From Halobellus sp. Atlit-31R (lineage in GTDB: Archaea; Halobacteriota; Halobacteria; Halobacteriales; Haloferacaceae): DNA of 64,000 nucleotides. Positions 35,170 to 43,974 of the stretch are shown here, in pieces; position 1 is the first letter of the stretch, and the number at the start of each line of letters is the position of its first letter. The notes under the pieces were generated by a model. The model searched no databases. It was given only the letters and a program-made list of their open reading frames with translations, and was not told where the DNA came from. The stretch is taken from contig QPLR01000003.1 of assembly GCA_003665935.1 (NCBI GenBank), positions 372,001 to 436,000 of the forward strand. Reading direction: 5' to 3'. The translations under genes and the position numbers were made by a program.

Positions 35170-36474
35170 TCACTCCGTGAGGCGCTCGCAGACGTCGACG
35201 AGGACGTCGATCGCGCTGTCGTACTCCGCGAGGTCGAGGTGTTCGTTCGGCGCGTGATCCAGATCCGAGTCGCCGGGGCCGTAGGTCGCCATCGGGCAGT
35301 CCCACGCGCCGGTGAAGACGTTCATATCGCTGGTGCCGGTCTTCCGCAGCAGCCGCGGCTCGCCGCCGGCCTGTCTGATCGCCACGCGGAAGGCGCGGGC
35401 GACTTCGGTCCGCGGGCTCGTCATCGCCGGCGGGATCGGCTTCTCCCAGTGGACGCTGCCGCGGTCGAGTTCGCCCTCCGCGACCTCCCGGATGTCGTCG
35501 ATCGAGTACTTCGGCGGAACGCGGAACTGCACGTCGACGGTCGCCTCGACGGCGAGCCCATCGTCGGTGGGGCCACCGTCGAAGGTGACCGGTTTCGTGG
35601 TCACGGTGTCGAAGACGCCGTCGGACTCGTCCTCGTCGAAGAAGTCCGCGACGCTCGACCACCAGTTCACCGCCGACTGGATGGCGTTGTCCTCCGGCCG
35701 GGAGGAGTGACCGAGTTCGCTCGTCGAGACGTACGTGCCCGAGAGAATGCCGCGGTAACCGAGCGTGATCCCGTCCCAGCCGGACGGTTCGCCGTTGATG
35801 ACCGCGCCGGGGGCGTCGCGGGTGTCGGCGAGGTGCCACGCGCCGCGGGAACTGGTCTCCTCGCTGACGACGCCGGCGAAGGAGACGCCGGTCTCGACGG
35901 CCGCGACGGCCATCGAGGCGAGCGGGCCCGTCGCGTCGACGCTCCCGCGACCCCAGAGCACGCCGTTTTCGATCTCGACCGGGAGGTCGCCCGGGACCGT
36001 GTCGATGTGGGAGGTCAGGAGTACCGAGTCGTCCGCGGGCGCGCGGACGTTTCCCACCTCGTCGATCCACACCTCGCGGTCGTGCGCCTCGAAGAAGGCT
36101 TTCAGCCGCCGCGCGGCCGCTTCCTCCTCGCCGGAGGGCGAGGGGATCGAGACCAGCTCCGCCAGGAGCGTCTGCGCCTCGGTCAGCCCGTCGGTGAGGT
36201 CCTCCTGGACGTCGAAGACGTCGTGGTCCGGGACGAACGACGCCGTCGCCGAGAGTTCGGCGTCGAGGTCGGCAGCGGCCTCTGCAGCCGCCGCGGCGTC
36301 GACCGCGCGGTCGGCGTTCCCCGAGTCGGCTTCGGCGTTCGCTGTGTTAGCGTCGACGTCGACATCGTCTATCGCGTCGGCGTCGACGTCGCTGCCCGCT
36401 GCGTCGACCGCGACGTCGCCGTCGGTCGCCGCCTCGTCGCTCTCGTCGGCGTCGGCGTCGAGTTCGGCGCTCAT
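35170..36474 (-). CDS. argE: ArgW-type amino-acid carrier hydrolase (LysK/ArgE family)
   Basis: An M20-family metallopeptidase that releases ornithine from the ArgW carrier. Its zinc-binding motifs are TSHIDTVPG, GRGSVDATGPL, and SEETSSRGA with the general-base Glu. The C-terminal TYGPGDSDLDHAPNEHL carries the last metal His. The 434-residue protein has an unusual N-terminal extension of about 85 residues, mostly Asp and Ala. No in-frame start lies nearer the family start. The ATG at 36474 overlaps the argD stop by four bases, which supports it. Confidence 0.88.
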   Translation of the reverse strand: MSAELDADADESDEAATDGDVAVDAAGSDVDADAIDDVDVDANTANAEADSGNADRAVDAAAAAEAAADLDAELSATASFVPDHDVFDVQEDLTDGLTEAQTLLAELVSIPSPSGEEEAAARRLKAFFEAHDREVWIDEVGNVRAPADDSVLLTSHIDTVPGDLPVEIENGVLWGRGSVDATGPLASMAVAAVETGVSFAGVVSEETSSRGAWHLADTRDAPGAVINGEPSGWDGITLGYRGILSGTYVSTSELGHSSRPEDNAIQSAVNWWSSVADFFDEDESDGVFDTVTTKPVTFDGGPTDDGLAVEATVDVQFRVPPKYSIDDIREVAEGELDRGSVHWEKPIPPAMTSPRTEVARAFRVAIRQAGGEPRLLRKTGTSDMNVFTGAWDCPMATYGPGDSDLDHAPNEHLDLAEYDSAIDVLVDVCERLTE

Positions 36475-37610
36475 CCCAGGACCTCCACGAACGAGTCGAC
36501 GAACTGGTCGGCGTGGGACTCGTCGATGGTGAGCGGCGGCAGCAGTCGGACGACCGTCCGTCCGGCGGGCAGTGCGAGCACCTGCTCCTGTAGCGCGAGG
36601 TTCTTCAGCACGCGGTTGGCTCCGCGTTTGACCTCGACGCCGATCATCAGCCCGAGGCCGCGGATCTCGCGGACGGGCAGGTCGTGCTCTTCGGTCGCCG
36701 TCGCCAGTTCGTGCTGCAGATACTCGCCGACCCGTGCGGCGTTGCCGGGGACGTCCTCCTCGACGATCGCATCGAGTGTGGCGTTCGCGGCCGCGCAGAC
36801 GACCGGACCGCCGGAGAACGTCGAACCGTGGTTGCCGGGGTTCTCCGCGATCCAGTCTTTCACGAGCGTCGCGCCCAGCGGCAGCCCGTTGGCGATCCCC
36901 TTCGCCGAGGTGAGGATGTCCGGCTCGACGCCGCTGCCCTCGCAGGCCCAGAGGTCGCCGGTGCGGCCGACGCCGGTCTGGATCTCGTCGAAGACGAGCG
37001 CCGCGCCGGTCTCGTCGGTCGCCTCGCGGGCGCGTTCGAGGTACTCGGTCGCGGCCGGGTGGATCCCGCCCTCGCCCTGCACCGGTTCGAGGAAGACCGC
37101 GGCGGTCTCCTCGTCGACCGCCTCCGCGAGCGCCTCGGCGTCGCCGTACGGGACGAACTCGATGTCGCCCGCCAGCGGCTCGAACGGCTTCTTGTACTTG
37201 TCCTTCCAAGTCATCGCGAGCGCGCCCATCGTCCGGCCGTGGAAGCCGCGCTTCGTCGCGACGATCTTCGAGCGGCCGGTCGCCGAGCGGGCGAACTTCA
37301 TCGCCGCCTCGTTGGCCTCCGTCCCGGAGTTACAGAGCCAGACGTTGTCGACGTCGCCCGGCGCGAGCGTCGCGAGCTTCTGGTAGAGCTCCGTCCGGAC
37401 CTCGACCGGATACGACGCCTGCACGTACGTCAGCCGGGCGACCTGCTCCTGAACGGCCGTCGTGACGGCCGGGTGCGAGTGGCCGAGCGCTGCGACGGCG
37501 TAGGATGCGCCGAAGTCGAGATACTCCGTGCCGTCGGGGGTGTAGAGGGACGCGCCCTCGCCGGATTCGATCTCGATCGGCTTCTCGGAGAAGACGAAGC
37601 CGCCGGTCAT
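36471..37610 (-). CDS. argD: Acetylornithine-type aminotransferase (ArgW-linked)
   Basis: A PLP aminotransferase of class III with 379 residues. The PLP lysine lies in LTSAKGIANGLPLGATLV and the Asp of the PLP site in VFDEIQTGVGRTG. The phosphate loop is in NSGTEANEAAMKFAR. In a LysW-type pathway it transaminates the carrier-bound semialdehyde to carrier-bound ornithine. The start overlaps argB by four bases and its stop overlaps argE by four bases, so the three are translated together. Confidence 0.95.
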   Translation of the reverse strand: MTGGFVFSEKPIEIESGEGASLYTPDGTEYLDFGASYAVAALGHSHPAVTTAVQEQVARLTYVQASYPVEVRTELYQKLATLAPGDVDNVWLCNSGTEANEAAMKFARSATGRSKIVATKRGFHGRTMGALAMTWKDKYKKPFEPLAGDIEFVPYGDAEALAEAVDEETAAVFLEPVQGEGGIHPAATEYLERAREATDETGAALVFDEIQTGVGRTGDLWACEGSGVEPDILTSAKGIANGLPLGATLVKDWIAENPGNHGSTFSGGPVVCAAANATLDAIVEEDVPGNAARVGEYLQHELATATEEHDLPVREIRGLGLMIGVEVKRGANRVLKNLALQEQVLALPAGRTVVRLLPPLTIDESHADQFVDSFVEVLG

Positions 37611-38611
37611 TGCGCACCCCCTGCGCCGTCGGCGTCCTCACTCGCGACGGCGCTGGCGTCGATGCGCGTGCCGTCGCCGTCGAGTGCCGAGCGGATCGGC
37701 TCCGCCGCGTTCGCGTCCGCGACGATGACTGTCACCGCGCCGCCGTCGAGAGCTTCGTTCGCCGCCATCACTTTCTTAATCATAAATCCTTCCGCGGCGT
37801 CCTTCAGCGCGTCGAATTCCTCCGGCGTCGTCACCGACTCCACGAGCGTCGACTCGTCGTCGGGATCCGCGTAGACGCCGGCGACGTCCGTGAGGACGAC
37901 CAGCTCGGCCTCCAGCGCGCCGGCGACGGCCGCGGCCGCGCGGTCGGCGTCGGCGTTGACTGCGACGCCGTCGTCGGCCAGCATCGGCACCGTGACGACC
38001 GGCGTGTAGCCGTCGTCGAGCAGCGTGGTCAGCAGGCCGGCGTTCACGTCGGTGATCTTCCCGGAGTGGTCGCCGCGTTTGATCTTCTTTTTCCCGTCCT
38101 CGACCACGCGGACGGCCGACTTGCGCGGGCCGGTCAAGAGCCCGCCGTCGACGCCCGAGAGCCCGAGCGCGTCGACGCCGGCCGAGCGGAGCGTGACCGT
38201 GAGGTCGGTGTTGAGCTTGCCCGGCATCACCATCGAGAACACCTCCATCGTGCGCTCGTCGGTGAAGCGGCCGACGACGCCGCCCGGCGTCTCGACGTAG
38301 GTGGGCGCTTCGCCCAGTTCTTCCAGCGTGTCGTCGACGGCGGTCGAGCCGCCGTGGACGACGACGACGTCGCGCCCGTCGGCGACGAGTGCGGCGACGT
38401 CTTCGACCGCGCCGGCCGGATCGACGGCGCGCGCGCCACCGACCTTGACCACGACCGGCGGGCGAGCGTCGCGGCCGCCGTCGGTTCGGAGCGGTCGCTT
38501 GGCCGCCGGCTCGCGGGTCTCTCGGCCACGAGCTGACCCGCGCGTGTCGCGGGTGTCCAGCGTCTGGCGCGCGTCGCGTGTCGCGTCGTGGGCGTGGTCT
38601 TCGTGCGTCAT
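37607..38611 (-). CDS. argB: ArgW-linked acetylglutamate kinase (ArgB/LysZ type)
   Basis: An amino-acid kinase family enzyme that phosphorylates carrier-bound glutamate. The nucleotide-binding elements VVVHGGSTAV, then GLSGVDGGLL and VNADADRAAAAVA, are clear. The core kinase is about 280 residues. The first 52 residues (MTHEDHAHDATRDARQTL and onward) form an unusual charged extension. A GTG at 38452, just before VKVGGARAVDPAGA, would remove it. The ATG at 38611 is two bases from the argC stop, as expected in an operon, so I keep it, with some doubt. Confidence 0.9.
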   Translation of the reverse strand: MTHEDHAHDATRDARQTLDTRDTRGSARGRETREPAAKRPLRTDGGRDARPPVVVKVGGARAVDPAGAVEDVAALVADGRDVVVVHGGSTAVDDTLEELGEAPTYVETPGGVVGRFTDERTMEVFSMVMPGKLNTDLTVTLRSAGVDALGLSGVDGGLLTGPRKSAVRVVEDGKKKIKRGDHSGKITDVNAGLLTTLLDDGYTPVVTVPMLADDGVAVNADADRAAAAVAGALEAELVVLTDVAGVYADPDDESTLVESVTTPEEFDALKDAAEGFMIKKVMAANEALDGGAVTVIVADANAAEPIRSALDGDGTRIDASAVASEDADGAGGAQ

Positions 38612-38613
38612 CG

Positions 38614-39684
38614 TCAGGGTGCTCCGACGGGGTGGAGGCCGGTGAACTCCAGTCCGGCCGTCTCCTCGATTCCGAGGGCGATGTTGGCCGCGTGAACGGC
38701 CTGGCCGGCCGAGCCTTTCATCATATTGTCGATCGCCGAGAAGACGACGAGCCGGCGGTTCCCGGGGTCGATCTCGAAGCCGACCTCGCCGTAGTTGGTG
38801 CCGGCCACCGCCTTCGGCTCGGGGTAGCGGTAGACGCCGCCACCGCCGGCGACGGTCCGCATAAACGGTTCCTCGGCGTAGGCGTCGCGGTAGGCCGTCC
38901 AGAGGTCGCCCTTCGAGACGGGCTCGTTCGGGAACAGGTGACAGGTCGCGCTCGCGCCGCGCGTCATATCGACGGCGTGGACAGTGAACGAGACGGAGAG
39001 ACCGAGGAACTGCTCGATCTCGGCCTCGTGGCGGTGGCCGGTCGGCGCGTACGGGCGGACGATGCCGGACCGCTCGGGGTGACTGGAGGCGTCGCCGCCG
39101 CCCGCGCCGCCCTCCGAGGAGCCGACCTTCACGTCGACGACGGCCCGTTCGTCGCCCGCGAGGATGCCGGCGTCGAAGAGCGGCTTCAGCCCGAGGATCG
39201 TCGCTGTGGCGTTGCAGCCGCCGGACGCGATCAGGTCCGCGCCGGGGAGGTTCTCGCGGTTGATCTCGGGGAGCGCGTACTCCGCGTCGTCGAGATACTC
39301 CGGGCAGACGTGGCCGTCGTACCACTCGTCGTACTGCGCTTCGGTGTCGAGGCGGAAGTCCGCCGAGAGGTCGACGACGGTGTCTGCGGCGTCGCGGAAC
39401 GCGTCGATCTGCTCCATCGAGACGCCGTGGGGCGTCGCCGCGAAGAGCACGTCGACGGAGTCCAGTTCCGTCGGCGAGGTGAACCGGAGGTCCATCTCGC
39501 GGAGGTTCGGGTGGACGTGGCCGACGGTCTTGCGCTCCTTCGAGCGGCTGGTCGCCTGAACGACGTCGAACTCGGGGTGCTGATACAGCAGGCGAAGCAG
39601 TTCGCCGCCCGTGAACCCCGAGCCGCCGACGACGGCGGCGGTGTAGGCGGCGTCGTCTGACTCGGAGCCGGCGTCGCCGCTCAT
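38614..39684 (-). CDS. argC: N-acetyl-gamma-glutamyl-phosphate reductase type, ArgW-linked
   Basis: NADPH-dependent reductase producing the carrier-bound semialdehyde. The 356-residue protein begins with an acidic tail of about 15 residues. The Rossmann GGSGFTGGELLRLLYQHPE follows, then the catalytic Cys in ASGGCNATATILGLKPL and a conserved His in PYAPTGHRHEAE. The glycine-serine loop SSEGGAGGGDASS, expanded here, is typical of the LysY/ArgC branch. Its start overlaps the argX stop by four bases. Confidence 0.95.
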   Translation of the reverse strand: MSGDAGSESDDAAYTAAVVGGSGFTGGELLRLLYQHPEFDVVQATSRSKERKTVGHVHPNLREMDLRFTSPTELDSVDVLFAATPHGVSMEQIDAFRDAADTVVDLSADFRLDTEAQYDEWYDGHVCPEYLDDAEYALPEINRENLPGADLIASGGCNATATILGLKPLFDAGILAGDERAVVDVKVGSSEGGAGGGDASSHPERSGIVRPYAPTGHRHEAEIEQFLGLSVSFTVHAVDMTRGASATCHLFPNEPVSKGDLWTAYRDAYAEEPFMRTVAGGGGVYRYPEPKAVAGTNYGEVGFEIDPGNRRLVVFSAIDNMMKGSAGQAVHAANIALGIEETAGLEFTGLHPVGAP

Positions 39685-40547
39685 ACGGTCGCCTCCGTCT
39701 CCGTGGCGACCGTCCCCTCGATCCAGTCGACGACCCGAGCGGGCACGTCGACGTCGACGGCGTCGTCGAGCGCTTTGAACTCGACGGTGTGGTTGACTTC
39801 GTGAACGGTGTAGTCGTCTCCCGTCTCCATCAGGTCGATGCCCAGCAGGCCGCCGCCGACGGCGTCGGAGGCGGCCGCGACGAGTTCGCGTGCGCGGTCG
39901 TCGAGCTCGAACGGTTCGACCTCGCCGCCCTTCGCCGCGTTGGTCAGCCAGTGGTCCGACGAGCGGGTCATCGCGGCGACCGGCTCGCCGTCGACAGCCA
40001 GCACGCGGATGTCACGGCCGGGTTTCTCGACGAACTCCTGGACGTAGAACACCTTGTGCTCGTAGTGGCCGAGCGTCGCCTTGTGTTCGAGGATGGCCTC
40101 GGCGGCCGACCGGGAGTCGACCTTCGCCATCAGCCGTCCCCACGAGCCGATGACGGGCTTCAGCACGCAGGGGTAGCCGAACTCCTCGATCGTCTCCAGA
40201 GCGCTGTCGGTGGTGAACGCGACCTCGGTGTTCGGCGTCGGGACGCCCGCCTGCTCCAGCGCGAGGCTGTTTTTCACCTTGTCGGCGCAGACCTCCGCGG
40301 TGTGTGCGGAGTTGATCACGGGGACGTCGTAGGCGTCGAGGAACTGCGTGGTGTAGATGCTTCGGCTGGTCGCCAGACAACGGTCGACGACGACGTCGAC
40401 GCCGTCGAGCGACGCCGGCGGTTCAGCGATGTTGAACTGCTCTTTCCGGACGTCGATCTTCTCTATCTCGTGTCCGCGGTCGCGAAGCTCCGAGAGGAGG
40501 AGCTTCTCGTCCCGCCGGATCCGGGAGTAGAGCAGCCCAACCTTCAT
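39681..40547 (-). CDS. argX: Glutamate-ArgW ligase (ATP-grasp, LysX/ArgX family)
   Basis: Joins glutamate to the C-terminal Glu of the small carrier ArgW in an ATP-dependent step. The 288-residue ATP-grasp protein starts MKVGLLYSRIRRDEKLLLSE. It has the ATP-binding GYPCVLKPVIGSWGRLMAKV and the metal-binding end VHEVNHTVEFKAL. The gene begins one base before the argW stop end region and argW lies directly upstream, the normal order. Glutamate rather than aminoadipate specificity is inferred from the arginine gene context. Confidence 0.93.
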   Translation of the reverse strand: MKVGLLYSRIRRDEKLLLSELRDRGHEIEKIDVRKEQFNIAEPPASLDGVDVVVDRCLATSRSIYTTQFLDAYDVPVINSAHTAEVCADKVKNSLALEQAGVPTPNTEVAFTTDSALETIEEFGYPCVLKPVIGSWGRLMAKVDSRSAAEAILEHKATLGHYEHKVFYVQEFVEKPGRDIRVLAVDGEPVAAMTRSSDHWLTNAAKGGEVEPFELDDRARELVAAASDAVGGGLLGIDLMETGDDYTVHEVNHTVEFKALDDAVDVDVPARVVDWIEGTVATETEATV

Positions 40548-40548
40548 C

Positions 40549-40728
40549 TCACTCGCCCCAGTCCTCTTCGAGCTCGGGGGCTTCTTCGAGTGTTACGGGG
40601 TCGACGGAAACGACCTCGAGCTCCGCGCCGGTGGCGGGGCTGTCGACGATCTCACCGACTTCGACGTCGGCGGGGATGTCGATCTCTTCTCCGGTGAGCG
40701 GATCTTCTGCGGTGATGGTCTCTGCCAT
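40549..40728 (-). CDS. argW: ArgW/LysW carrier protein lacking zinc cysteines
   Basis: A 59-residue acidic protein, beginning MAETITAEDPLTGEEID and ending EEAPELEEDWGE. The C-terminal EDWGE with its terminal Glu is the amino-acid attachment end of LysW-type carriers. Typical LysW has two CPxCG knuckles; the corresponding places here read DPLTG and SPATG, and no Cys is left anywhere. The gene is the first of the argWXCBDEF run, 1 base before argX. A TATA box at 40753-40760 fits a leaderless start. Identity rests on the end motif and operon position. Confidence 0.85.
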   Translation of the reverse strand: MAETITAEDPLTGEEIDIPADVEVGEIVDSPATGAELEVVSVDPVTLEEAPELEEDWGE

Positions 40729-40752
40729 ACTCGTCGTTGGGCAAGGAAGAGA

Positions 40753-40760
40753 CTTAAACC
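40753..40760 (-). promoter_or_regulatory. TATA box of the argW operon
   Basis: GGTTTAAG on the minus strand, 25-32 bases before the argW ATG at 40728. Further upstream the stretch 40764-40795 is AT-rich (cgaatatatcggataaattaac), which could hold the TFB site or an activator site. Confidence 0.55.
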
Positions 40761-40835
40761 CATCGAATATATCGGATAAATTAACTAAGCGGCGAATCCA
40801 CTAACGGCGTGAAACAGGCGATCAATCCGCGCGTG

Positions 40836-40856
40836 TGAAATCGATGTCTGATTTCA
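40836..40856. terminator. Inverted repeat between argH end and argW promoter
   Basis: tgaaatc (40836-40842) and gatttca (40850-40856) form a perfect 7-bp inverted repeat with a 7-base loop. It lies about 75 bases downstream of the argH stop and about 80 bases upstream of the argW TATA box. It could end the argG-argH transcript or be an operator for the argW operon. No T-run follows, so the call is weak. Confidence 0.3.
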
Positions 40857-40932
40857 TATGTTATCGTCCCCGCGAGGGGACCGTCGCGGCGGGCGTCGGA
40901 GGTGGGGGCCGGGGATCCACCAGTCGCGGCGC

Positions 40933-42417
40933 TCAGCCACGGTCGTTCACCTCCGCCTGCAGCGTCTCCGCGGCGGCGTCGAGCGCGTCGCCGCGTTCGT
41001 CGAGCGCCGCCCGGTCGGCGGCGAGGCCCGCCTCCGCCCCGTCGAGCTGCGACGCCACCGCTTCGGGTGCAGGGCCGCCGGCGGAGTCGCGGCTCGCGAC
41101 GCTCTGGACGGGATCGAGCGCCGCTTCGACGTGGTCGCGGCTCACGTACTCGAAGAGGGACTCGCCGAGCACGTCCGCTGCGACCGCGTCAAGTGTTGCG
41201 AGGTCGGGCGTCCCACCGTCGGCGCGCTCTGCGGCCGCGGCGAGCACCTCGTGAGCGGTGCGGAACGGAACGCCGGCCATCGCGAGCGCGTCCGCGACGC
41301 CCGTGGCCGTCGAGAATCCGGCACCGGCCTCGGCCGCCAGCGTCTCGGCGGGCCACTCGGCGGTGGCGACTGCGCCGGCCGCCACGGCCGTCGCCTCCGA
41401 GACGGCGTCGACCGTCTCCCAGGCGTGCGGCGTCGCGCGCTGGAGGTCGCGATTGTACGCGCGTGGGAGGCCCTTCAGCGTCGTCAACAGACCCGTGAGG
41501 CCGCCGACTGCGTCGCCCGCGACGGCCCGGACCAGTTCCAGAGAGTCGGGGTTGACCTTCTGCGGCATGATCGAGGACGTCGAGGAGTAGTCGTCGGCGA
41601 GGTCGACGAACCCCTTGTTCGCGAAGATCACGAGGTCCTCGGCGAGTCCCGAGACGGTCGTCGCGTGGGTCGCGAGCGCCGCCGTCGCTTCCGCGAGGAA
41701 ATCTCTCCCCGCCGACGCGTCCATCGAGTTCTCGACGACGCCGTCGAAGCCGAGCAGGTCGGCGGTGCGCTCGCGGTCGACGTCGAACGGCGTGCCGGCG
41801 AACGCGGCCGCGCCGAGCGGCGAGCGGTTCGTCCGGTCGTAGGCGTCGAACAGGCGCGCGGTGTCGCGGGCGACGACCGACTCGTAGGAGAGCAGGAAGT
41901 GCGCGACCGTCGTCGGCTGTGCGGGCTGGAGGTGCGTGTAGCCGGGCATCACGGTGTCGACCTCCGCTGCGGCGGTCTCGACGAGCGCCTCGCGGAGCGC
42001 GATCGTCGCCTCGATCGCGTCGAGGAGGTCCTCGCGCAGGCGGTGGCGGATGCAGGTCGCGACCTCGTCGTTCCGACTGCGGGCGGTGTGCATCTTCCCC
42101 CCGTCGGGGCCGACACGGTCGACGACCGCCGTCTCGATCGCCTCGTGGACGTCCTCGCCGTCGGGGAGCGCACCGTGGCCCGCCGACTCGACCGCGTCGA
42201 GTGCGGCGAGAATCTCGCCGGCGACGTCGTCGCCGATGATCCCCTGCTCGACGAGCATCACCGCGTGTGCGCGGTCGACGGCGAGATCCGCCTCGAAGAT
42301 GCGCGCGTCGGCCGCGAGGCTGGACAGAAAGCCCCGAGCGGGGCCGCCGCTGAAGCGGTCGCGCCGCACGACGCCCGAGGGGTCCGCGTCACCGTCAGTC
42401 TCCTCCGCGCCCGTCAT
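40933..42417 (-). CDS. argH: Argininosuccinate lyase
   Basis: Cleaves argininosuccinate to arginine and fumarate. The 494-residue protein carries the family signature SSIMPQKVNPDSLELVRA. It also has ARSRNDEVATCIRH, the Thr-His catalytic segment in PGYTHLQPAQPTTVAHF, and an extended alanine-rich C-terminus. It follows argG with 3 bases between stop and start and is surely co-transcribed. Start by ATG at 42417. Confidence 0.97.
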   Translation of the reverse strand: MTGAEETDGDADPSGVVRRDRFSGGPARGFLSSLAADARIFEADLAVDRAHAVMLVEQGIIGDDVAGEILAALDAVESAGHGALPDGEDVHEAIETAVVDRVGPDGGKMHTARSRNDEVATCIRHRLREDLLDAIEATIALREALVETAAAEVDTVMPGYTHLQPAQPTTVAHFLLSYESVVARDTARLFDAYDRTNRSPLGAAAFAGTPFDVDRERTADLLGFDGVVENSMDASAGRDFLAEATAALATHATTVSGLAEDLVIFANKGFVDLADDYSSTSSIMPQKVNPDSLELVRAVAGDAVGGLTGLLTTLKGLPRAYNRDLQRATPHAWETVDAVSEATAVAAGAVATAEWPAETLAAEAGAGFSTATGVADALAMAGVPFRTAHEVLAAAAERADGGTPDLATLDAVAADVLGESLFEYVSRDHVEAALDPVQSVASRDSAGGPAPEAVASQLDGAEAGLAADRAALDERGDALDAAAETLQAEVNDRG

Positions 42418-42420
42418 CGT

Positions 42421-43632
42421 CTACTCGGAGTCGTCCTCGTCGGCCTTCGCAGCCGCCGTCGCGGCGTTTGCGAGGCGGGACTGGAAGCCGTGGTACTTGG
42501 CGACGCCGGTGGCGTCCTGCTGGGTGATGTCGCCGACGCCCGAGGTGTTGAACGAGGCGGCGTCCTCGGAGTAGGCGGCGAACGCGGACTCGCGGCCGAC
42601 CGGGCGGGCCTGGCCGCCTTGGAACTTGATCGTCACCGTGCCGGTGACGCGCTCTTGGGTCTCGTCGATGAAGCCTTCGAGCGCGCCGACGAGCGGGTGG
42701 TCGACGAGGCCTTCGTAGCCCTTCTGGGCCCACTCGTCGTCGATGCCGCGCTTGAAGTCGCGCTCGTCTTTCGTGAGCACGAGCTGTTCGAGCGCCTCGT
42801 GAGCGGTGAGCAGCGTCGTCGCGGCCGGGTGCTCGTAGTTCTCGCGGACCTTCAGGCCGAGCATCCGGTCTTCCATCATATCCGTGCGGCCGACGCCGTG
42901 TTTGCCGGCCTGTTCGTTGAGCGTGCGGATGAGTTCGACGGGCGGGAGCTCCTCGCCGTCGAGCGCTACGGGGTAGCCGTCCTCGAACGCGATCTCGACG
43001 AGTTCAGTCTCGGTCTCGTTTGCGGGGTCGTCGGTCCACTCGTAGATCTCCTCCGGCGGGACGTAGCCGGGGTCTTCCAGCTGTCCGCCCTCGACCGAGC
43101 GGCTCCAGAGGTTCGTGTCGATCGACCAGACGCCGGAGTTGCCGGACTGGACGGGCAGGTCGTGCTCCTCGGCGTACTGCTGCTCCCACTCGCGGGTGAG
43201 TTCGAGGTCGCGGATCGGCGCGACGACGTCGAGCCCGGAGGCGCGCCAGACGGCCTCGAAGCGGAGCTGGTCGTTACCTTTGCCGGTGCAGCCGTGTGCG
43301 AGTGCGTCACAACCCTCGGCCTCGGCGACGTCGAGGATCTCGCTCGCGATGACCGGACGCGCCAGCGCCGTCCCGAGCGGGTAGCCCTGGTACGTCGCGT
43401 TCGCGCGAACCGAGTCGAAACAGAGGTCTGCGAACTCGTCTTTGGCGTCGACGACGTGCAGGTCGAGTCCGTGCGCGTCGGCCGTTTCCTGTGCTTCCTC
43501 GAACTCCGAGTCCGGCTGTCCGACGTCGACGGTGACGCCGACGACTTCGTCGTAGCCGTACTCCTCCTGCAGGAGTGAGACACATACTGTGGTGTCGAGT
43601 CCGCCGGAGAACGCGAGTGCCACGCTCGTCAT
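42421..43632 (-). CDS. argG: Argininosuccinate synthase
   Basis: Condenses citrulline and aspartate with ATP. The 403-residue protein starts MTSVALAFSGGLDTTVCVSL, the N-type ATP pyrophosphatase loop SGGLDTT. It also has HGCTGKGNDQLRFE and the DMMEDRMLGLKVRENYEHPA stretch. The gene opens the argG-argH pair. A TATA box lies 28-37 bases upstream, and a possible 73-codon leader frame is upstream of that. Confidence 0.97.
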   Translation of the reverse strand: MTSVALAFSGGLDTTVCVSLLQEEYGYDEVVGVTVDVGQPDSEFEEAQETADAHGLDLHVVDAKDEFADLCFDSVRANATYQGYPLGTALARPVIASEILDVAEAEGCDALAHGCTGKGNDQLRFEAVWRASGLDVVAPIRDLELTREWEQQYAEEHDLPVQSGNSGVWSIDTNLWSRSVEGGQLEDPGYVPPEEIYEWTDDPANETETELVEIAFEDGYPVALDGEELPPVELIRTLNEQAGKHGVGRTDMMEDRMLGLKVRENYEHPAATTLLTAHEALEQLVLTKDERDFKRGIDDEWAQKGYEGLVDHPLVGALEGFIDETQERVTGTVTIKFQGGQARPVGRESAFAAYSEDAASFNTSGVGDITQQDATGVAKYHGFQSRLANAATAAAKADEDDSE

Positions 43633-43659
43633 TATACCTCCGAATCCGGCCCTCTACCG

Positions 43660-43669
43660 TATAAATTAC
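43660..43669 (-). promoter_or_regulatory. TATA box of argG
   Basis: taatttatac on the minus strand, 28-37 bases before the argG ATG at 43632, the best TATA match in the 342-base gap. The rest of the gap is mostly GC-rich; the only other item is the doubtful leader frame. Confidence 0.6.
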
Positions 43670-43688
43670 ACGGTTTGGGTGTTAGAAA

Positions 43689-43910
43689 TTAAATCGTAGA
43701 GAAGCCTATAGAGACGCTGGTCGCTTTCGAGTTCGAGTTCGCTACAACGAAGGGGAGAGGTAGTAGTGGGCCTAGCAGGCCCGTCGTCGCGGTCGCCGCG
43801 CGGCGTCGGCGGTCTCGGCGGGAACGGCAGAGGCAGGCGTCGAGACCTCCGGAGTCGCGGCTCTCGGGAAAACGCGTACCGGTGACGGCGAGAGCCGCGT
43901 CATTGTTCAT
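43689..43910 (-). CDS. Doubtful 73-codon ORF upstream of argG
   Basis: A frame from ATG 43910 to TAA 43689, starting MNNDAALAVTGTRFPESRDS and ending VANSNSKATSVSIGFSTI. The middle is Arg-rich, unlike haloarchaeal proteins, but start and end look more natural. A TATA-like AAAGGTTTAG lies about 28-37 bases upstream of its ATG. It could be a leader region of a longer argG transcript or just an open frame by chance. There is no known leader-peptide mechanism I can attach to it. Confidence 0.25.
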   Translation of the reverse strand: MNNDAALAVTGTRFPESRDSGGLDACLCRSRRDRRRRAATATTGLLGPLLPLPFVVANSNSKATSVSIGFSTI

Positions 43911-43974
43911 TCTCACCAATCGCACCGCACTAAACCTTTTCGGGAGCCGCGTGGTTCGGCGTTCGGCTACCGGC

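Noticed and set aside
43740..43800. tRNA-like segment around gggcctagcaggccc upstream of argG
   Set aside because: No cloverleaf, T-loop or acceptor pairing could be built on either strand.
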